From the NCBI GenBank assembly GCA_016280725.1, contig JAEEHF010000047.1, positions 107,361 to 171,360 of the forward strand: a DNA stretch of 64,000 bases, in the 5' to 3' direction. This DNA comes from Bacillota bacterium. GTDB taxonomy: Bacteria; Bacillota; Clostridia; TANB77; UBA1234. Below, in pieces: positions 61,389 to 64,000 of this stretch (its first letter is position 1; each line of letters starts with the position of its first letter). A model generated the notes under the pieces. The model did not search any database, was not told the DNA's origin, and was given only the letters and a program-made list of their open reading frames with translations. A program made the translations under genes and the position numbers.

Positions 61389-61401
61389 TGTATTACCTCC
61401 T

Positions 61402-62103
61402 TTAATTAAACTTTACTAAGAAGCACGTTTCTCCTGCTTCATTTTTAATTCTTGCAATTCCTGCGCCATAAGAAACCTTAACTTTTTCCCTATATCTTAT
61501 TTGCTTTTTGTATGCACATTCAAATTCTTTAATTTCTAATTCATCCGGCAAAACTTCCGAAACTAAATCAAAATATCTAGCATTATTTAAATGATGATTA
61601 GTGTCTATATCTCTTTTACCAATCTCAAATTCTTTTTCAATCTCAACGATGTCGTTATCTTTAAGCCTTGTAGGTTCTTCTCCCTCAAAAACACTTCTAT
61701 CAATCTTTTGGTAAGCGTCTTGCATTTCTTGTGGAGCTTTCATAAGCTTTTGTTCTTTTAAATCAAATAGTGCCCACGAAGAATCGCCAATTATAATTCT
61801 TTCACCTTCATCATTAAATATTTCATAATCACGTTTGGCAAGAATTCCTTTTATGCCTCTACTCCACGTTCTTGCCTCGATTTCTCTATCTGCTATTGGG
61901 TATTTAAAAATTCGTATTTTCATTCCTGTTACAAGCCATGCCCAGCCTCTTTCCATCATTCCTTTTGTGCCATATCCTATTCCATCTGAATGAATAGTTG
62001 CCACATTTTGACAAAGATCCAAAATTTTCGATAATCTACATCTATCATTAGAATCAACATCGCTATATCCAACATAAAATTTTTTGCTACACTGGTAGTC
62101 CAC
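61402..62103 (-). CDS. Acyl-ACP thioesterase
   Basis: A 233-residue double-hotdog protein of the FatA/FatB-like family. It has an N-terminal YSDVDSNDRCRLSKILDL, the central WLVTGMKIRIFKYP, and DTNHHLNNARYFDLV in the second half (the D-x-N-x-H-x-N catalytic signature). It releases fatty acids from acyl carrier protein. The start is GTG 62103, with GGGAGG 9 bases before it. A weak TATACA-N17-TAAAAT lies upstream. First gene of the thioesterase-HIT-DUF3592 operon. Confidence 0.9.
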   Translation of the reverse strand: MDYQCSKKFYVGYSDVDSNDRCRLSKILDLCQNVATIHSDGIGYGTKGMMERGWAWLVTGMKIRIFKYPIADREIEARTWSRGIKGILAKRDYEIFNDEGERIIIGDSSWALFDLKEQKLMKAPQEMQDAYQKIDRSVFEGEEPTRLKDNDIVEIEKEFEIGKRDIDTNHHLNNARYFDLVSEVLPDELEIKEFECAYKKQIRYREKVKVSYGAGIARIKNEAGETCFLVKFN

Positions 62104-62187
62104 TTTTAATTACCTCCCTACTAACCAAATAATTTTACACCTTTTCCTTTGAATTGTATATCGATTTTAGGTATGATAGAATTTGTT

Positions 62188-62196
62188 TGTTATAAT
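62188..62196 (+). promoter_or_regulatory. Extended -10 promoter of dut
   Basis: TGT directly followed by TATAAT (62191-62196); no good -35, as expected for an extended -10. Transcription would begin near 62203. Confidence 0.5.
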
Positions 62197-62231
62197 AGTT
62201 TAATTATTTTCGAAATAAGGTATGTCCCTAT

Positions 62232-62262
62232 CCCTTCGGAATAAGGGGCCATCCCCTTTTTT
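62232..62262 (+). promoter_or_regulatory. Possible attenuator in the dut leader
   Basis: A terminator-like hairpin AAGGGG/CCCCTT with a CCAT loop and six Ts (62243-62262) lies between promoter and gene. Its left arm AAGGG can instead pair with CCCTT at 62232-62236. This gives two exclusive foldings. Confidence 0.5.
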
Positions 62263-62302
62263 CAAAGATAATCAACATAGCTATTATTCAAGGAGGAAGT
62301 TT

Positions 62303-62818
62303 ATGAAAAATAGAGGATTTGAAGTATGTAAAGGATTTGAAGATAGAGATATAAATTTACCAATTAGAAAGACTAAAAACTCAGCTGGATATGACTTTGA
62401 AGCAGCCGAAGAAATAGTAGTTCATTCTATTTGGAAAAGCGTTTTTGAAAATATAAAAAGTATCATAAAAGGAGAAAAGGCAGATTTGTCTTTTAAGCCT
62501 ACTTTAGTAAAAACAGGAATAAAGTCATACTTTAATGAGGATGAAGTACTAATTTTGGCAAATAGAAGCTCTAATCCGGCAAAAAAAGGTCTTATACTTG
62601 CTAATAGTATTGGAGTAATAGATTCTGACTACTACGGAAATGAAGATAACGATGGAAATATAATGTTTGCTTTTTACAATGTATTCCCGTTTGATATTAC
62701 AATAAAAAAGCACGAAACCGTTGGGCAAGGCTTCTTTCAGAAATTTTTAATTGTTGACAATGATAATACATTAAATACTAATGAAACAAGGAAAGGTGGA
62801 TTTGGAAGTACAAATTAA
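62303..62818 (+). CDS. dut: dUTP diphosphatase (trimeric type)
   Basis: A 171-residue enzyme that splits dUTP to dUMP and pyrophosphate, keeping uracil out of DNA. The trimeric dUTPase motifs are in order: I (SAGYDFEA), II (ANRSSNPAKKG), III (GVIDSDYYGNEDND), IV (GQGFFQK) and V (RKGGFGSTN, C-terminal). Compared with typical enzymes of 140-150 residues there is an insertion before motif II (about 50-75, IWKSVFENIKSIIKGEKAD). ATG 62303 follows AGGAGG; an in-frame ATG at 62222 has a badly spaced RBS and would run through the hairpin. Confidence 0.92.
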   Translation: MKNRGFEVCKGFEDRDINLPIRKTKNSAGYDFEAAEEIVVHSIWKSVFENIKSIIKGEKADLSFKPTLVKTGIKSYFNEDEVLILANRSSNPAKKGLILANSIGVIDSDYYGNEDNDGNIMFAFYNVFPFDITIKKHETVGQGFFQKFLIVDNDNTLNTNETRKGGFGSTN

Positions 62819-62832
62819 GCATCCTCACGCTC

Positions 62833-62861
62833 TTGATTTATGTAAACCTTTGTGGTATAAT
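62833..62861 (+). promoter_or_regulatory. Promoter of the 109-residue gene, shared-motif class (P5)
   Basis: TTGATT (62833-62838), 17 bases, TATAAT (62856-62861). TTATGTAAAC spans 62838-62847. A 7-bp inverted repeat (TAGGTAA/TTACCTA) lies in the leader. Confidence 0.82.
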
Positions 62862-62947
62862 ATTCTTGACACTGTATAACAAATAGGTAAATCTCATAAT
62901 TGGTTACCTAAACTCTCTGATTTTGGACCGTGTATAGGAGGATTAGC

Positions 62948-63277
62948 ATGGAAAGAGTCATTAAATTTGGTGAAGAAGCACTGGTTGTCATTTACACAAA
63001 TCTGCCTGCTCTCCCGATCGTCATTGGAAGAGTTCAGTTCATGGAACGGAATCGGATCATCATCGCTCCTCAGGTTTTCTTGTTGAATTCAGAAGGGAAA
63101 GAAGCAGTTGGATATTACACCCCAAATGGCCCGCTTGTAACCATCTATGCTGAATCAATAGGGGCTTGGAAGTACTTAAAAAAGACGGATCTCCAGTATA
63201 TGGAGAATACCGCCAAGAAAGTCCCCGAGGAAAGTAAAAAGTATTACAGGGATTTCAATAAGATGGTAATTGTATGA
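62948..63277 (+). CDS. Small GC-richer gene, unknown function (109 aa)
   Basis: I do not recognise it. The protein begins MERVIKFGEEALVVIYTN and looks like a small beta-rich fold (alternating strands VVIYTN, IVIGRVQF, RIIIAPQVFLL, VGYYTP, LVTIYAE) with a basic helical tail. Its strand ALVVIYTNLPALPIVIGRV resembles SLIIVFTPSDTVTFFIGTV at the start of the partial gene at 63901, so the two may be distant relatives. The ATG follows GGAGG by 6 bases. Complete unit with motif promoter and terminator. Confidence 0.72.
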   Translation: MERVIKFGEEALVVIYTNLPALPIVIGRVQFMERNRIIIAPQVFLLNSEGKEAVGYYTPNGPLVTIYAESIGAWKYLKKTDLQYMENTAKKVPEESKKYYRDFNKMVIV

Positions 63278-63322
63278 GGAGGTAATACGCAGGCAAAAAG
63301 GTTACTACTTGTCTGTTTGTTG

Positions 63323-63357
63323 GCACACACTAGTTACAAAGTGTGTGCTTTACTTTT
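63323..63357 (+). terminator. Terminator of the 109-residue gene
   Basis: A 9-bp stem GCACACACT/AGTGTGTGC followed by TTTACTTTTT. Confidence 0.82.
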
Positions 63358-63433
63358 TACTATTAAATCTTTCTAATTTGTTAAACAAATTAGCTTTATA
63401 TCCTTTACTAAAATCTCTGCCTACCCAAGTTTC

Positions 63434-63462
63434 TTGACATTATGTAAATTTCGTTATATAAT
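63434..63462 (+). promoter_or_regulatory. Promoter of the PRTase-like gene, shared-motif class (P6)
   Basis: TTGACA (63434-63439), 17 bases, TATAAT (63457-63462). TTATGTAAAT (63440-63449) directly follows the -35. Confidence 0.85.
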
Positions 63463-63497
63463 CTCTCATGAAAATATATTTTGAAAGGAGAATCCAC

Positions 63498-63872
63498 ATG
63501 AGTATGCAAAGACCCACCGTTTCTTGGGCGGAAGTAGACTCGTTTCTGGACCGGATTGCTGAAAAATACTCAGCAATGAACATCTCTGGGATATATGGTA
63601 TCCCGCGTGGCGGAATCGTTCTCGCTACATGGCTGTCGTATAAAATGAATGTTCCCCTTCTTCAGGGCGCTGCTGACAACTGCATTATCATCGATGATAT
63701 ATGTGACAGTGGGGAAACCCTTGTCCACTACGCTCGGAACTCCTCCGATGCTGGACGTGATAGGGGTTATCACCTCGTAACTCTCTTCTACAAAGAGTCA
63801 TCCTCTGTGAAGCCTGAAAGTTATGGCTTCGTCAAGGGTGACCAGTGGGTAATCTTCCCGTGGGAAGTTTGA
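63498..63872 (+). CDS. Small phosphoribosyltransferase-fold protein
   Basis: A 124-residue protein with the PRPP-binding loop IIIDDICDSGET (about 56-67), hydrophobic strand plus two acidic residues, as in type I phosphoribosyltransferases. The upstream IYGIPRGGIVLATWLS matches the PRTase N-terminal loop. At 124 residues it lacks the usual hood and is shorter than Hpt/Upp/Pyr enzymes (about 160-210). The substrate is therefore unknown; it may be a regulator or a partner-dependent enzyme. ATG 63498 follows GGAG by 7 bases; an earlier ATG (63468) would be almost leaderless and has no RBS. GC-rich, like its sister units. Confidence 0.82.
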   Translation: MSMQRPTVSWAEVDSFLDRIAEKYSAMNISGIYGIPRGGIVLATWLSYKMNVPLLQGAADNCIIIDDICDSGETLVHYARNSSDAGRDRGYHLVTLFYKESSSVKPESYGFVKGDQWVIFPWEV

Positions 63873-63900
63873 TTTTACAAATTGAGAGGAGGATTTCAAA

Positions 63901-64000
63901 ATGAAAGTACGTGTTGAGCGGGGCTCTCTGATCATCGTCTTCACGCCCTCTGATACAGTGACTTTTTTCATTGGCACCGTGACAGCTATCGATGACACGG
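63901..64000 (+). CDS. GC-rich gene, partial at window end
   Basis: ATG 63901 follows AGGAGG by about 8 bases, 28 bases after the PRTase-like stop, with no terminator between, so the two are probably co-transcribed. The 33 visible residues (MKVRVERGSLIIVFTPSD, then TVTFFIGTVTAIDDT) resemble the start of the protein at 62948. Nothing more can be said without the rest. Confidence 0.6.
   Translation, partial: MKVRVERGSLIIVFTPSDTVTFFIGTVTAIDDT

Noticed and set aside
62222-62302. Longer dut start at ATG 62222
   Set aside because: AAGG lies only one base from that ATG and the frame crosses a terminator-like hairpin; AGGAGG before 62303 is far better.

Overview
The window reads as chromosome of a low-GC, Gram-positive anaerobe of the Clostridia type, probably uncultured. 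Supporting signs are AT-rich codon use, strong AGGAGG ribosome sites, TTGACA/TATAAT promoters, two T-box leaders (aspS, ileS), exported proteins with S-layer homology (SLH) domains, a meso-diaminopimelate dehydrogenase, a type-2-like isoleucyl-tRNA synthetase and PflX-like radical SAM chemistry. I see no rRNA, tRNA, CRISPR array, prophage or transposase gene.

Layout. 1-4,020: an ABC-F ATPase cut by the window edge, a 59-residue Cys-rich gene, aspS behind a T-box, and cdd. 4,041-9,679: an operon of acetyltransferase, transglutaminase-like protein, SLH/phosphodiester glycosidase protein and cdd, with a divergent hydrolase. 9,719-12,266: phosphate transporter (Pit) with its DUF47 partner and an unknown gene. 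12,371-17,748: a surface-polymer operon (two Cthe_2159-type beta-helix proteins, a VTC polyphosphate polymerase-like protein, a DUF4956 membrane protein and a protein with a CotH-like end). 18,029-38,882: an SLH protein with a VPTA tandem repeat, a GC-rich membrane protein gene, a DUF362 protein, enolase, an LRR protein without signal peptide, and a 3,982-residue secreted repeat protein. 39,109-47,621: ddh, metK, a Cys-rich unknown, an orphan DnaB-like ATPase, a small GC-rich gene and ileS. 48,183-58,899: a six-gene operon (HD-GYP, radical SAM, UDP-sugar pyrophosphorylase, prepilin-like, alpha-2-macroglobulin-like, helical exported protein). 59,134-64,000: HtrA protease, a DUF3592-like/HIT/thioesterase operon, dut, and three more GC-rich small genes, the last one cut.

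The main unexplained signal is a set of six transcription units (starting at 1,081, 20,957, 24,094, 44,065, 62,948 and 63,498) that share one promoter design. Each has a -35 box, exactly 17 bases and a -10 box, and each carries a TTATGT(A/T)AA motif or its reverse complement inside the promoter. Five of the six begin with a GC-rich small gene unlike its AT-rich neighbours. Five are followed closely by their own terminator; the sixth (63,498) runs toward another small gene that leaves the window. Two units lie between clusters of a dispersed GGGGACACGAC repeat. One of these is bounded by a near-perfect inverted repeat. This looks like a regulon of unknown small proteins, possibly spread as cassettes.

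A second theme is cell-surface construction. Four exported proteins carry a related Cys/His-rich module, three carry SLH anchors, and the Cthe_2159/VTC/DUF4956 operon probably makes or displays a surface polymer. A third theme is translation control: both synthetase genes have T-boxes, and the aspS one appears to read an Asn codon, pointing to a non-discriminating AspRS.
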